Positions 41,896-50,493 of a DNA stretch of 64,000 bases are shown piece after piece. Origin of the DNA: Chloroflexota bacterium (GTDB taxonomy: Bacteria > Chloroflexota > Anaerolineae > Anaerolineales > Villigracilaceae); the NCBI GenBank assembly GCA_016234555.1, contig JACRBJ010000025.1, positions 1 to 64,000 of the forward strand, read 5' to 3'. The notes under the pieces were generated by a model. The model saw nothing but the letters and a program-made list of their open reading frames with translations, did no database searches and was not told the origin of the DNA. Numbering within the stretch: the first letter of the stretch is position 1; each line of letters starts with the position of its first letter. The position numbers and the translations under genes were made by a program.

Positions 41896-43884
41896 TCAAG
41901 TCAAAAAAACGTGAATCTCCTTCGGACCGTGCACGCCGATGGTCAGCGTCATTTCGATGTCGGCGGTGCGCGAAGGTCCCGTGATGAAGACCGCCGCGCT
42001 CGAATTTTTTACCAGTCCCATCGCATCAGGCAGGGAAGGATAGATATCGTCCTTCTTTAGGATTGCAATGTGGATTTCGGGCAGGAGCGACGCCTTGAGC
42101 GGACTCCCCTTTCCATCCGTGATCAGGATCGACCCCGTATCTGCCAGCCCGCAAACAGCCTTTGTCACGCCGACAAGGACCTGCGGGTCAGACATGTGGG
42201 TGAATTCGATTCCTGCCACGTGCAAAATCATTTCGTCCAGCGTGTCCGGTTCGAGATGAATCTTTTTCACGCCGCGCGATCTTAGAAACTCGACCACCGC
42301 CTGGGTGGGATTGTGCGTCGAAACGACGTGCCCGCCAAGCGCGGTGAGTTCGGTCATAAATTGGACATCGGAAAGCGGAACAGTGTTCTCGGACATGCCC
42401 CGGGACTTGGCGGGTTTGGGCGCCGGCAAATTCACCGCACGGACGTCCATCACCCCACTTTGATATCTCTCGCGGAAAGTCTTCCCTGTAAAACGCGGAA
42501 AGTCCTTGCTATAGCCCCAGCCTGTAAATGCGGGCAAACGAACCCAGCCCGAACGCGGCGCAAGCAAAAAAGTTCCCAGCGAGGCAAATTTCTGTGAAAG
42601 GGCAAACAGCCACGGGTGAGTCGCAGCGCGGGCAAATATTTGCAGAAAAAGTTTGGTCGAGAAAGAAAGTCCCGCACCGGCGGTCTGTGGTCCATCGTCC
42701 ACCGTCGGGCTTTGTCCCGCCCGCACACGGGTCAGCAGCATCGGCAGGTCGATATCCACCGGACAGACATCCTTGCACGCGCCGCAAAGCGACGAAGCCT
42801 GCGCGAGTTGGACATAATTTTTGCCGAGCAAACCCGGCGAGATGACCGAGCCAATAGGACCGGGATACGGCGCGATGGACAGGTCGCTGCCGATGTAGGC
42901 GTGTCCGCTGAGTTCGCGGAAAACGGGGCAGGCATTGAGACACGCGCCACAGCGGATGCAGTACAACGACTCTTTGAGCGGGGAATTTCGCAGGCGGCTC
43001 CGCCCATTGTCGAGCAAAATCAGGTGACGCTGCTGGTTGGGGAATGGCTTGTGAAGCAGTTGAGTGTAGACCGTGAGTTTTTGTCCGGTGGCTGAGCGCG
43101 GCAGGAGCGAAAGCAGGAGGGCAAGATCGTCAAGATTTGGGACAAGACGTTCCATGCCCATGAGCGCGATGTGAACTGGTGGAAGGGTGGCGACCATGCG
43201 GGCATTGCCTTCGTTGGTAACGATGCACACGCCGCCCGTTTCCGCCACCCCAAAGTTGACACCGCTCAAGCCAACGTCGGCGGTGAGGAAGACTTCGCGC
43301 AGAACCTTTCGAGCGGTGGCGGTCAGCGTGGGAATATCCACCGTGTAGGGGATGCCAAGTTTTTCGTGGAAGAGTTCCGCCACCTGTTCCTTTGTCAAAT
43401 GCGCGGCGGGCGTGATGATGTGACTCGGTCTCTCGTGACGAAGCTGCACGATGTATTCGCCGAGGTCGGTTTCGACGACATCAATACCTGCTTTTTCCAG
43501 AGCATGGTTGAGTTCGATCTCCTCCGAAACCATGCTCTTGGATTTGGCAACCAGGGGCTTGCGGTCCGGGGATTTTGTACCCACCGCGCGCTTCGTAATT
43601 TCAAGGACAAGCCGCACCGCCTCCGCCGCATCCTTTGCGCGATGGACAATGACGCCATTTTCCTTGTTTTTTGCGATGAACTGCTCGAGATATTTGTCGA
43701 GATGGTCGATCACATCCGCGCGGATGGAGTGGGCGCGCTGGCGTCTCTCCTCCAAATTGGGGATGGACTGCATGGCGGCGGCGCGTCCCTTCAAACGGCG
43801 CTCGGAGTTGTTATCCAGCGCGGTCTGGAGAGTCTCGTTATCAATCGATTCTTGAATTCTTTGACGGAAGGAAGTTGCACTCAT
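41896..43884 (-). CDS. LutB-LutC fusion, lactate utilisation iron-sulfur protein
   Basis: This 662-residue protein fuses the LutB iron-sulfur subunit (about 1-470) to a LutC-type LUD domain (about 490-662). LutB features are an N-terminal LUD domain, FGVAETGGVCIVTNEGNARM, and two 4Fe-4S motifs CIRCGACLNACPVF and CGACKDVCPVD. LutC features are TGSILITDGKG and the end GVHGPKEIHVFL. Together with LutA, the complex oxidises L-lactate to pyruvate. The peptide SPTVDDGPQTAGA, after TRVRAGQ, is encoded by a heptad repeat. It overlaps the upstream methyltransferase by 4 bp. Confidence 0.9.
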   Translation of the reverse strand: MSATSFRQRIQESIDNETLQTALDNNSERRLKGRAAAMQSIPNLEERRQRAHSIRADVIDHLDKYLEQFIAKNKENGVIVHRAKDAAEAVRLVLEITKRAVGTKSPDRKPLVAKSKSMVSEEIELNHALEKAGIDVVETDLGEYIVQLRHERPSHIITPAAHLTKEQVAELFHEKLGIPYTVDIPTLTATARKVLREVFLTADVGLSGVNFGVAETGGVCIVTNEGNARMVATLPPVHIALMGMERLVPNLDDLALLLSLLPRSATGQKLTVYTQLLHKPFPNQQRHLILLDNGRSRLRNSPLKESLYCIRCGACLNACPVFRELSGHAYIGSDLSIAPYPGPIGSVISPGLLGKNYVQLAQASSLCGACKDVCPVDIDLPMLLTRVRAGQSPTVDDGPQTAGAGLSFSTKLFLQIFARAATHPWLFALSQKFASLGTFLLAPRSGWVRLPAFTGWGYSKDFPRFTGKTFRERYQSGVMDVRAVNLPAPKPAKSRGMSENTVPLSDVQFMTELTALGGHVVSTHNPTQAVVEFLRSRGVKKIHLEPDTLDEMILHVAGIEFTHMSDPQVLVGVTKAVCGLADTGSILITDGKGSPLKASLLPEIHIAILKKDDIYPSLPDAMGLVKNSSAAVFITGPSRTADIEMTLTIGVHGPKEIHVFLT
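42682..42709 (-). repeat. in-frame heptanucleotide repeat in lutBC (GGTCCAT family)
   Basis: Units GGTCTGT, GGTCCAT, CGTCCAC and CGTCGGG start at 42682 and encode the PTVDDGPQT stretch in the linker after the Fe-S domain. Confidence 0.7.
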
Positions 43885-44600
43885 TTTGCACCCAGTGATT
43901 TTTGACCAATATATAAACCGCGCCCATCCAACCCTTTGTCGTCGCGGATCACGTTCAAGCCTGCTGAACGAAACGCGTCGAGGTAATCCTGTTTGGTGAA
44001 CAAGCCCAATTCGAGGATCTCAGTCTCGCGCTTGATCCCCTTCGAAGTCCCAAATAAATACTGGAACTCAATGATCGAAACCTTACCCTGACGCGAACTA
44101 TGGCTCATGCGGACAATCTTCGCGTCATCTTTATCCACCTGGGTAACGTAAACCCGTCCCGGATGCCATTCCTCCGGTGTGAACCACGGCTCGACCAGCA
44201 AGACGCCACCCGGCAGCAGGTGACGGCTCATGGTCTTTATCGCGCCTTGCAGGCGGGATTTCGTTTTGACATATCCAATGGCGCTGAACAGGCAGACAAT
44301 GGCATCAAACTTACGGGTGAGCTTGAAGTCTACCATGTCGCCGTGTCGAAATCGAATCTGCGGGAAATTTCTGCGGGCAACTGCGATCATACCTTTGTCA
44401 AGGTCCAACCCTTCCACGCGGTATTTCCTGCTCAGCAGGTTTACATGTATTCCTGTCCCACATCCAACATCGAGCAATGTGTTCCCTTTCGATTGCTTGT
44501 ATAGCTGAATGAACTTATGCACAATGTCCGCTTCGGCGCGGTAATCCTTGCCGTTGGCGGCGTAAATATCGTCGTAATACCTGGCTGCATTGGAACTCAT
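43881..44600 (-). CDS. class I SAM-dependent methyltransferase in the lut operon
   Basis: This 239-residue protein carries motif I LLDVGCGTGIHVNLLS, GLDLDKGMI and FDAIVCLFSAIGYV. It belongs to the Methyltransf_25/11 group, with a C-terminal region LFTKQDYLDAFRSAGLNV common in sugar or small-molecule methyltransferases. It sits between lutA (14 bp gap) and lutBC (4 bp overlap), an unusual place for a methyltransferase. The substrate is unknown. Confidence 0.88.
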   Translation of the reverse strand: MSSNAARYYDDIYAANGKDYRAEADIVHKFIQLYKQSKGNTLLDVGCGTGIHVNLLSRKYRVEGLDLDKGMIAVARRNFPQIRFRHGDMVDFKLTRKFDAIVCLFSAIGYVKTKSRLQGAIKTMSRHLLPGGVLLVEPWFTPEEWHPGRVYVTQVDKDDAKIVRMSHSSRQGKVSIIEFQYLFGTSKGIKRETEILELGLFTKQDYLDAFRSAGLNVIRDDKGLDGRGLYIGQKSLGAK

Positions 44601-44614
44601 GATCTATTCCCTCG

Positions 44615-45340
44615 TCATTTGTGGTTCAGAATTTCCGCAATGTGCATCACACGCTGCGTTTTCTTTTGACGATGAAGTCCGCCCGTGATGTGCATAAGAC
44701 AGCCCGCATCGGTCACGACCAGGGTCGGGGAATCCGTCGCTTCGAAATTGCTGATCTTGCGCTTCAACCATTCCGCAGAGAGTTCAGGATGCTCCACCGA
44801 CATGATGCCGCCGAAGCCGCAACATTCGTCCGCGTGGGGTAATTCGACCAGCGTTGCGCCTTTGATGTGCGCCAGCAAAACGCGCGGTTGCCTGTCCACT
44901 TTGATTCCGCGCAGGGTGTGACAGGACGAATGGTAGGTCAGCTTGCCGTACCACTGTGCGCCGAGGTCGGTTACGCCAAGCTTGTCCACCAGATATTCGG
45001 TGAATTCGTAAGTTCGCGCCGCAAGCGCCCCGGCTCGCAGAAGCCAGGCAGAATCCCCTTCAAACAGTTCGGGATAGTTATGGCGGAACATGTGGGCGCA
45101 GGAACCTGAAGGCGTGACAATATCCCCTTCCGTTTTCTCGAACACCTTGATGGTATGTTCGGCGATGGCGCGCGCATCCTTGCGGAGACCCGCGTTGAAG
45201 GTTGGTTGTCCGCAGCAGGTTTGTTCACGGGGAAATTCCACGCGGATGCCGAGGCGGTGAAGGATATCCACGACCGCTTCACCCGTTTGCGGGAAGAGGG
45301 AATCAACGAGGCAGGTGACGAAGAGTTGAACGGTGGTCAT
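44615..45340 (-). CDS. lutA: LutA-type (Fe-S)-binding lactate oxidation subunit
   Basis: This 241-residue protein has two cysteine-rich CCG domains, CCGQPTFNAGLR near residue 42 and CCGFGGIMSV near 175, plus PSGSCAHMF. The pattern is that of LutA/YkgE, the subunit of lactate dehydrogenase complexes related to the HdrB and GlpC CCG domains. It is first in the operon lutA-methyltransferase-lutBC and divergent from icd. Confidence 0.92.
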   Translation of the reverse strand: MTTVQLFVTCLVDSLFPQTGEAVVDILHRLGIRVEFPREQTCCGQPTFNAGLRKDARAIAEHTIKVFEKTEGDIVTPSGSCAHMFRHNYPELFEGDSAWLLRAGALAARTYEFTEYLVDKLGVTDLGAQWYGKLTYHSSCHTLRGIKVDRQPRVLLAHIKGATLVELPHADECCGFGGIMSVEHPELSAEWLKRKISNFEATDSPTLVVTDAGCLMHITGGLHRQKKTQRVMHIAEILNHK

Positions 45341-45383
45341 GAATTCATTTTAATCCCAAAACGTCCCTTGTGCCTAAAAGAGC

Positions 45384-45410
45384 TTGCATCTAATTTTCCG
45401 CTGTTATAAT
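45384..45410 (+). promoter_or_regulatory. predicted icd promoter
   Basis: TTGCAT (45384-45389) and TATAAT (45405-45410) are separated by 15 bases, giving a leader of about 25 bases before the GGAGAG site of icd. The spacing is shorter than the usual 17. Confidence 0.45.
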
Positions 45411-45440
45411 GCAGCAAACAAACCAAAGGAGAGAGTTGGC

Positions 45441-46994
45441 ATGTCATACACAAACGTCAAAGTCCCCGAGGGCGGGGCAAAGATTTCAATCGAAAACGGG
45501 AAGCTCAACGTTCCCGACAACCCAATCATCCCGTTCGTGGAAGGCGATGGAACCGGGCGCGACATCTGGCGCGCTTCGGTGCGTGTGATCGAAGCGGCGG
45601 TGGAAAAGGCCTACGGCGGCAAACGAAAAATCCACTGGATGGAAGTGTACGCGGGCGAAAAATCGTTCAAGATGTTCCAAAGCTGGCTGCCGGATGAGAC
45701 CGAGAAAGCGTTCAAGGAATTTCTGGTCGGAATCAAAGGTCCGCTCACAACACCCATCGGCGGCGGCATCCGCTCCCTGAACGTGGCACTGCGACAACTG
45801 CTCGACCTGTACGTCTGCATGAGACCGATCCGCTATTTCAACGGCGTCCCCTCACCCATGAAGCATCCTGAATACGTGAACATGGTGGTCTTCCGCGAGA
45901 ACACGGAGGACATCTACACCGGCATCGAACATCCATACGGGACAGAGGAAAACAAAAAATTCAAGGCGCTGTACAAGGAAGCCTTCCCCAAGGAATACGC
46001 AAAGATCCGCTTCCCCGAAACCGCAGCCATCGGCTTGAAGCCCATCTCGGTGGAAGGCACCGAGCGCCTTGTTCGCGACACGATCAAGTGGGCGCTGGCG
46101 AACAACCGCAGGAACGTGAATCTCGTCCACAAGGGGAATATCATGAAATACACAGAGGGCGCGTTCAAGGATTGGGGCTACGTCCTTGCCAAACGCGAAT
46201 TCCGCAACCAGATCGTCACCGAACGCGAGAGTTGGATCCTGGGCAACAAGGAAGCCAATCCCAACCTAAGCGTGGAAGAGAACGCCAAGATGATCGACCC
46301 CGGCTTCGACATGATGAGTCCCGCCCAGCAAAGTGACATCAAACGGGAAGTGGAAGAAGCCTTGAAAATTTGGGACACCCACGGCAACGGACAATGGAAG
46401 AAGAAATTGCTGATCAAGGATTCCATCGCCGACGTGTCCCTGCAATTCGTGTTGATCCGTCCACGCGACTATGATGTGATTGCCACCATGAATCTGAACG
46501 GCGACTACATTTCGGATGCGATTGCCGCCCAGGTCGGCGGGATTGGAATCGCTCCGGGCGCGAACATCAACTACGAGACGGGTCACGCCATCTTCGAAGC
46601 CACGCACGGGACAGCGCCGAAGTATGCCGACCTGGACAAGGTCAACCCTGGCTCGGTCATCCTCTCCGGCGAGATGATGCTGCGCTACATGGGCTGGACC
46701 GAAGCTGCCGACTTGATCGTCAAAGGCATGGAAGGCGCCGTCGCCGCCAGGACCGTCACGTATGATTTCGCCCGCCTGATGGAAGGAGCGAAGGAGATCA
46801 AATGCTCGGAGTTTGGCGATGCGATCATCAAGTGGATGGACAAGACGCCCAAGGTTGAAAGTTCAAAGCTGAAGGTTGTGACAAGGAAAGTCGCAAGTCA
46901 AAAGCCCGCCCTGAGAAAAACCAAAGGGTCAAAGGTCGTGGCGAAGAAGCCTGTGGCAAAGAAGGTTGTAAAGAAACCCGGCAGGAAAAAATAG
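45441..46994 (+). CDS. icd: NADP-type isocitrate dehydrogenase with basic C-terminal tail
   Basis: This 517-residue TCA-cycle enzyme converts isocitrate to 2-oxoglutarate. It has [12 protein letters not shown] at the N-terminus, the substrate loop [51 protein letters not shown] and the metal/NADP region [20 protein letters not shown], then [11 protein letters not shown]. After the normal end (about residue 470) a tail begins with a heptad-encoded VESSKLKVV and continues as a Lys/Ala/Val-rich, histone H1-like stretch ([16 protein letters not shown]). The start at 45441 has GGAGAG. The enzyme call is secure; the tail's role is unknown. Confidence 0.93.
   Translation: MSYTNVKVPEGGAKISIENGKLNVPDNPIIPFVEGDGTGRDIWRASVRVIEAAVEKAYGGKRKIHWMEVYAGEKSFKMFQSWLPDETEKAFKEFLVGIKGPLTTPIGGGIRSLNVALRQLLDLYVCMRPIRYFNGVPSPMKHPEYVNMVVFRENTEDIYTGIEHPYGTEENKKFKALYKEAFPKEYAKIRFPETAAIGLKPISVEGTERLVRDTIKWALANNRRNVNLVHKGNIMKYTEGAFKDWGYVLAKREFRNQIVTERESWILGNKEANPNLSVEENAKMIDPGFDMMSPAQQSDIKREVEEALKIWDTHGNGQWKKKLLIKDSIADVSLQFVLIRPRDYDVIATMNLNGDYISDAIAAQVGGIGIAPGANINYETGHAIFEATHGTAPKYADLDKVNPGSVILSGEMMLRYMGWTEAADLIVKGMEGAVAARTVTYDFARLMEGAKEIKCSEFGDAIIKWMDKTPKVESSKLKVVTRKVASQKPALRKTKGSKVVAKKPVAKKVVKKPGRKK
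46851..46878 (+). repeat. in-frame heptanucleotide repeat in icd (AAGGTTG family)
   Basis: Units AAGGTTG, AAAGTTC, AAAGCTG and AAGGTTG start at 46851. They mark the junction between the enzyme and its lysine-rich tail. Confidence 0.75.
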
Positions 46995-47009
46995 TTTTCT
47001 GCTTAAATC

Positions 47010-47046
47010 AAAAGTCGGGACCAAATTGGTTCCGACTTTTATTTTT
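47010..47046 (+). terminator. intrinsic terminator
   Basis: The arms 47010-47024 and 47026-47040 (AAAAGTCGGGACCAA and its complement with one wobble) are followed by a T-run. Confidence 0.85.
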
Positions 47047-47111
47047 TGTGGTGTATTATCGTAAATGCAAGTGTTTCGTTCAATCATTTTATTGTTATGA
47101 GGAGAGAAAAA

Positions 47112-47459
47112 ATGAACATTGTTGTAAATATTATCATCGGTATTGTGGCGCTTTTGCATATTTACTTTCTCGTACTTGAAATGTTTCTGTGGGACAAGCC
47201 AGCGGGACGTAAATCCTTTCGCACCACCGCAGAATTCGCAGCACAGTCCAAAACATTGGCGGCAAACCAGGGTTTATACAACGGATTCCTTGCGGCAGGT
47301 TTGATCTGGGGACTCTTTGCGGGTGATGCGGTCAAGATATTCTTTTTTAGTTGCGTAATCATCGCGGGAATCTTTGGCGCGTTCACGGTCAGCAAGCGGA
47401 TATTTTATATTCAGGCATTGCCTGCTTTGATTGGACTGGCGCTTCTTTTGATTGTATAG
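47112..47459 (+). CDS. DUF1304 family membrane protein
   Basis: This 115-residue protein has four membrane helices and the DUF1304 pattern: IVALLHIYFLVLEMFLW near the start, NQGLYNGFLAAGL and a final helix ending IGLALLLIV. The function is unknown. The ATG at 47112 has a GAGGAGAG site. The gene is AT-rich relative to icd. Confidence 0.85.
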   Translation: MNIVVNIIIGIVALLHIYFLVLEMFLWDKPAGRKSFRTTAEFAAQSKTLAANQGLYNGFLAAGLIWGLFAGDAVKIFFFSCVIIAGIFGAFTVSKRIFYIQALPALIGLALLLIV

Positions 47460-47613
47460 AGTTCCATTCGTGGAAAGGATCCTTAGTGCGCAAAAACCGA
47501 AACTTTCAAAAAAGTAGGCAACCAACATTTTTGTCAACACCAAGCATTGAACTTTAAACTCCGGGAATGTAGAATTTGAGCATTATTTTTTTCAATCCAA
47601 AAAGGAAAAAGAC

Positions 47614-48258
47614 ATGGATCTCAAAGACAACCCCTTGATAATTGCCCTTGCATCTTCGATGGTGGGGCTGCTTCCCGTCGTGCTCACCCTGATCGTCAAT
47701 TGGCTGGAGAAACGTGGTCAAGCCTCTAGAATCAACTCCATATTGGGTCAGGTCAACAACAGGATCGAGTTCCTGACAGCCTGGTACAACCTGCAAAAGG
47801 AAGTGACCAATTCGGACCAACTCACAAATATCAGAAAAATAGTCAACAATGAACTGGGCGACGTATACGAGTTATTCATGGACGTCGTGTTGGACCCGGA
47901 TAAAGACACAAAACAGAGACAGGAGGCGATAGCCAAATACAGGAAGACCAACGGGCTGCAAAGATTCCTCCTGGTGTACACACCATATAACGCGCGCGGA
48001 TGGGTCTTCCACACCCTGTATTACATGTGCCTCCTGCCATTGCTCGCACTTGTCGGTTACATGATTTACGGCGGCATTCAATTCAACGACCCCTTGTATG
48101 GACTTCCACTGGACAACCAAACCCTGATCTATGTCGGGCTAACCGTTGTCCTTCTGGTCATCTCCCACCGCATGGGTCGTATAGCGGCAAAAGACATTGA
48201 GAATAGAATGGTAAAGCTCGAGCAAAAGACCACCCCGTTGCGAACCCAGTCCGCATAG
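47614..48258 (+). CDS. membrane protein of unknown function
   Basis: This 214-residue protein has an N-terminal membrane helix (residues 7-30), a charged helical cytoplasmic middle (RINSILGQVNNRIEFLT and onward) and two membrane helices near 132-155 and 170-187. The C-terminus is polar. I recognise no family. An AAAGG site is upstream, and a strong terminator follows. Confidence 0.65.
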   Translation: MDLKDNPLIIALASSMVGLLPVVLTLIVNWLEKRGQASRINSILGQVNNRIEFLTAWYNLQKEVTNSDQLTNIRKIVNNELGDVYELFMDVVLDPDKDTKQRQEAIAKYRKTNGLQRFLLVYTPYNARGWVFHTLYYMCLLPLLALVGYMIYGGIQFNDPLYGLPLDNQTLIYVGLTVVLLVISHRMGRIAAKDIENRMVKLEQKTTPLRTQSA

Positions 48259-48263
48259 TTACT

Positions 48264-48304
48264 AACAAGAGGGTTCAGCGGAAAACCGCTGGACCCTCTT
48301 GTTT
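48264..48304 (+). terminator. intrinsic terminator
   Basis: An 18-base stem (48264-48281 with 48286-48303) with an AAAA loop and a short T-run follows the membrane protein. Confidence 0.85.
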
Positions 48305-48342
48305 GAAAAAGAACTTACAATTACAGCAAGCTGCTTTAGGAG

Positions 48343-49083
48343 TCACGGCACGGCGGGGACTTTAAGCAGGTAACCAACCAGATAACCAGCCAGCGCGCTG
48401 ATCGTCCCGATGACAGCCATTTCAATTCCGCTCCGCACGGGCTTGCCGACAGTCACACGCGCTTTGTACGCGCCGATGACAAACAATGCCAGCGCAGTGA
48501 TCAACACCGCCAGCCACATGCTGGTGGAGACGGATAAAAACATAAACGGCAGCAGGGGAATCAACGAGCCGATGATCGCGGAGAGCCCAACCACCAGCGC
48601 GGCACGGATCGCAGTCTTTCGATCCACTGGCGCGAGGCGATGCTCCTCCGCCATCATCACCGCCACCCACACATCCTGATTCGCAGTGATCGTCTCCACA
48701 ATTCGATCCAACAACTCCCCCTGAAAGCCTTTACTGGCATAGATATCGCGCACTTCCTTTATTTCCAGATTGGGCGTTTCTATCACATGACGATACTCGC
48801 GTTCGCGCTCGCTTTGATACATGTCCGCATCTGCCAGGGTGGTGGTGTACGCAACCGCGCCCATCGAGATGGATTCTGCGAAAGTGGTTGCCAGCCCCGC
48901 CACCAAAACAATGCGGGCGTCATTTGTGGCAGCGGCAATTCCCAGCACAACCCCCAACACATTGACCAGTCCATCCTGCGCGCCTAAAATAAAATCCGAA
49001 AGTCCCGAACCCCTTTTGTGCGGGTCGGTTTGAACGTGATGCAAAACTTCGCTGATGATTTGGTCGTACGAAACTGGTTTCAT
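48343..49083 (-). CDS. VIT1/CCC1 family transporter
   Basis: This 246-residue protein has five membrane helices and the VIT/CCC1 pattern: SDFILGAQDGLVNVLGVVLG, a helix with FAESISMGAVAY, a charged metal-binding loop (SEREREYRHVIETPNLEIKE), and a Gly-rich C-terminal helix. Relatives move iron or manganese out of the cytosol into vacuoles or out of the cell. I chose the ATG at 49083, with a TATCAT six bases before it; earlier in-frame starts would overlap the divergent gene's upstream region. Confidence 0.85.
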   Translation of the reverse strand: MKPVSYDQIISEVLHHVQTDPHKRGSGLSDFILGAQDGLVNVLGVVLGIAAATNDARIVLVAGLATTFAESISMGAVAYTTTLADADMYQSEREREYRHVIETPNLEIKEVRDIYASKGFQGELLDRIVETITANQDVWVAVMMAEEHRLAPVDRKTAIRAALVVGLSAIIGSLIPLLPFMFLSVSTSMWLAVLITALALFVIGAYKARVTVGKPVRSGIEMAVIGTISALAGYLVGYLLKVPAVP

Positions 49084-49196
49084 TCCAATATGATACTCAC
49101 ATACAACATTCATGATAATTGACAAATGTCACTGTTTTCTCAAGTTATGATTTTGCATCTCTGCAACTTTGTTCACCAGAAACCTGCATTGGTTTT

Positions 49197-50117
49197 ATGA
49201 AAACATTCAAGCATATTCTTCTTGTTCTTTCCACAGGATACATCCTCGTCTTTTTTTCCGAGCATGTTTTCTGGGCGCACATCCGTCCTGATGATTCAAT
49301 CACGAACTGGGTCAGCACATGGATCGCCTATTCGCTGATGGCTTTTGTGTTTCTCCACCTTGTCACCCATTTCAAGGTTGCCAATCGTTGGTCGCTCTTT
49401 CTGGCAGGCGCAGCATTCGGCTGGATGGCGGAAGGCATCGTCGTGCAAACAGCTTATGAAATGCTTCCGCTTTCGATTTCATTCACCGGACTTGCCTGGC
49501 ACGCACTGATCACCATTTGGATTGGATGGTATGCGCTGCGCGAAAGGTTATCCGCCCTCAGTCCCCTGCCGACCCTAAAGCTGGCAGCCACCATTGGAGC
49601 CGGGTACGGGCTTTGGGCAATTTGCTGGTGGCTCGAACCCGATGGCGGCGTGGCAACCCTCGGCGAGTTTTCCACTTTCGCGATGACCACATCCATCCTT
49701 GTCATCCTTGCTTTTTGGCTTGGGAACTGGAGCGCATCCGAACCGTTCGCTCCCAATCGCTGGGTGACACGGATCATTTACAGCTTGTTTGTTCTCTATT
49801 TTACTTTTGTCACCGTTCCCGCCACGCCCATTGCAATTCTCATTTTGCTTCCCCTGTTCGGGCTGATTTATCTTGGGCTGAGAAAAAACAAACAGGTTGA
49901 ACAAAACGACTCGCTCCTCGTCACATTGACCAGTCGCGCCAGTCCGCTGAACTACATCAGCCTGCTTGTCATGCCGTTGGTCGCCATCGCCGTTTATGCC
50001 GCCGCATTGACTCTCAATCTGCAATGGCAAACCAACTGGATTCTTTATCTCATCACCACCCCGCTGGGGTTTATTCTATTTGTCGTAAGCCTGTTCAAGG
50101 CCTGGCGTACACCTTGA
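49197..50117 (+). CDS. polytopic membrane protein, unknown
   Basis: This 306-residue protein has about eight or nine membrane helices and few conserved polar residues. The helix after AAFGWMAEGIVVQTAYEML contains a Glu that could be functional. I recognise no family. The ATG at 49197 is chosen by the start of the hydrophobic N-terminus; an earlier in-frame ATG at 49119 overlaps the divergent vit gene region. No Shine-Dalgarno site is clear. It ends before the T-box leader. Confidence 0.6.
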   Translation: MKTFKHILLVLSTGYILVFFSEHVFWAHIRPDDSITNWVSTWIAYSLMAFVFLHLVTHFKVANRWSLFLAGAAFGWMAEGIVVQTAYEMLPLSISFTGLAWHALITIWIGWYALRERLSALSPLPTLKLAATIGAGYGLWAICWWLEPDGGVATLGEFSTFAMTTSILVILAFWLGNWSASEPFAPNRWVTRIIYSLFVLYFTFVTVPATPIAILILLPLFGLIYLGLRKNKQVEQNDSLLVTLTSRASPLNYISLLVMPLVAIAVYAAALTLNLQWQTNWILYLITTPLGFILFVVSLFKAWRTP

Positions 50118-50139
50118 CATCCCCCCGTTTTTGCAGATA

Positions 50140-50440
50140 ATAAGCGCAACAGGCGAGCCTAAAAAGGCAGTGACAGAGGAAAGTAGACTGGCGGAAGCCG
50201 CCAGAGACGCGCAAGGCAAGCGGTGAGATTGCGCCCGACTGAAACCCGTTGAAGTTCCCTCTCGAGCCGTTCAGGTGAACGATCTCCCAGTAGTCTGAAC
50301 CGTATTCTCGACGTTACACGAGAGGCTGATGTTGGTCAGCGCAAAGCGAATCGCAAGCCTCAAACGGCGAGTGCGATTAACTTGGGTGGTACCGCGGGAA
50401 TTTCCCTCCCGTCCCATTGTGGACGGGAGGATTTTATTTT
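50140..50440 (+). promoter_or_regulatory. T-box leader controlling pheST
   Basis: The conserved T-box bulge sequence AACTTGGGTGGTACCGCGG is at 50379-50397, just before an intrinsic terminator (50405-50440). Upstream is the long structured stem I region with an AGTA element (AGGAAAGTAGAC). A TTC codon at 50255-50257 is a candidate specifier for tRNA-Phe. Uncharged tRNA-Phe would stabilise the antiterminator and switch on pheS and pheT. Confidence 0.92.
50405..50440 (+). terminator. T-box-controlled terminator
   Basis: CCTCCCGTCC (50405-50414) pairs with GGACGGGAGG (50421-50430), followed by ATTTTATTTT. Confidence 0.9.
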
Positions 50441-50449
50441 GTATCATGC

Positions 50450-50477
50450 GTAGGGGCGGATCGTGATCCGCCCTCAC
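50450..50477. repeat. GTAGGGGCGGATC hairpin
   Basis: GTAGGGGCGGATC (50450-50462) pairs with GATCCGCCCTCAC (50465-50477) with mismatches at the base of the stem. It is a second member of the family seen after clpC and lies between the T-box terminator and the pheS ribosome binding site. Confidence 0.65.
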
Positions 50478-50493
50478 CGAAAACGGAGGTCGT

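Noticed and set aside
50140-50440. possible tRNA gene or small RNA gene
   Set aside because: The structured segment is explained as a T-box leader by its conserved bulge sequence and terminator.
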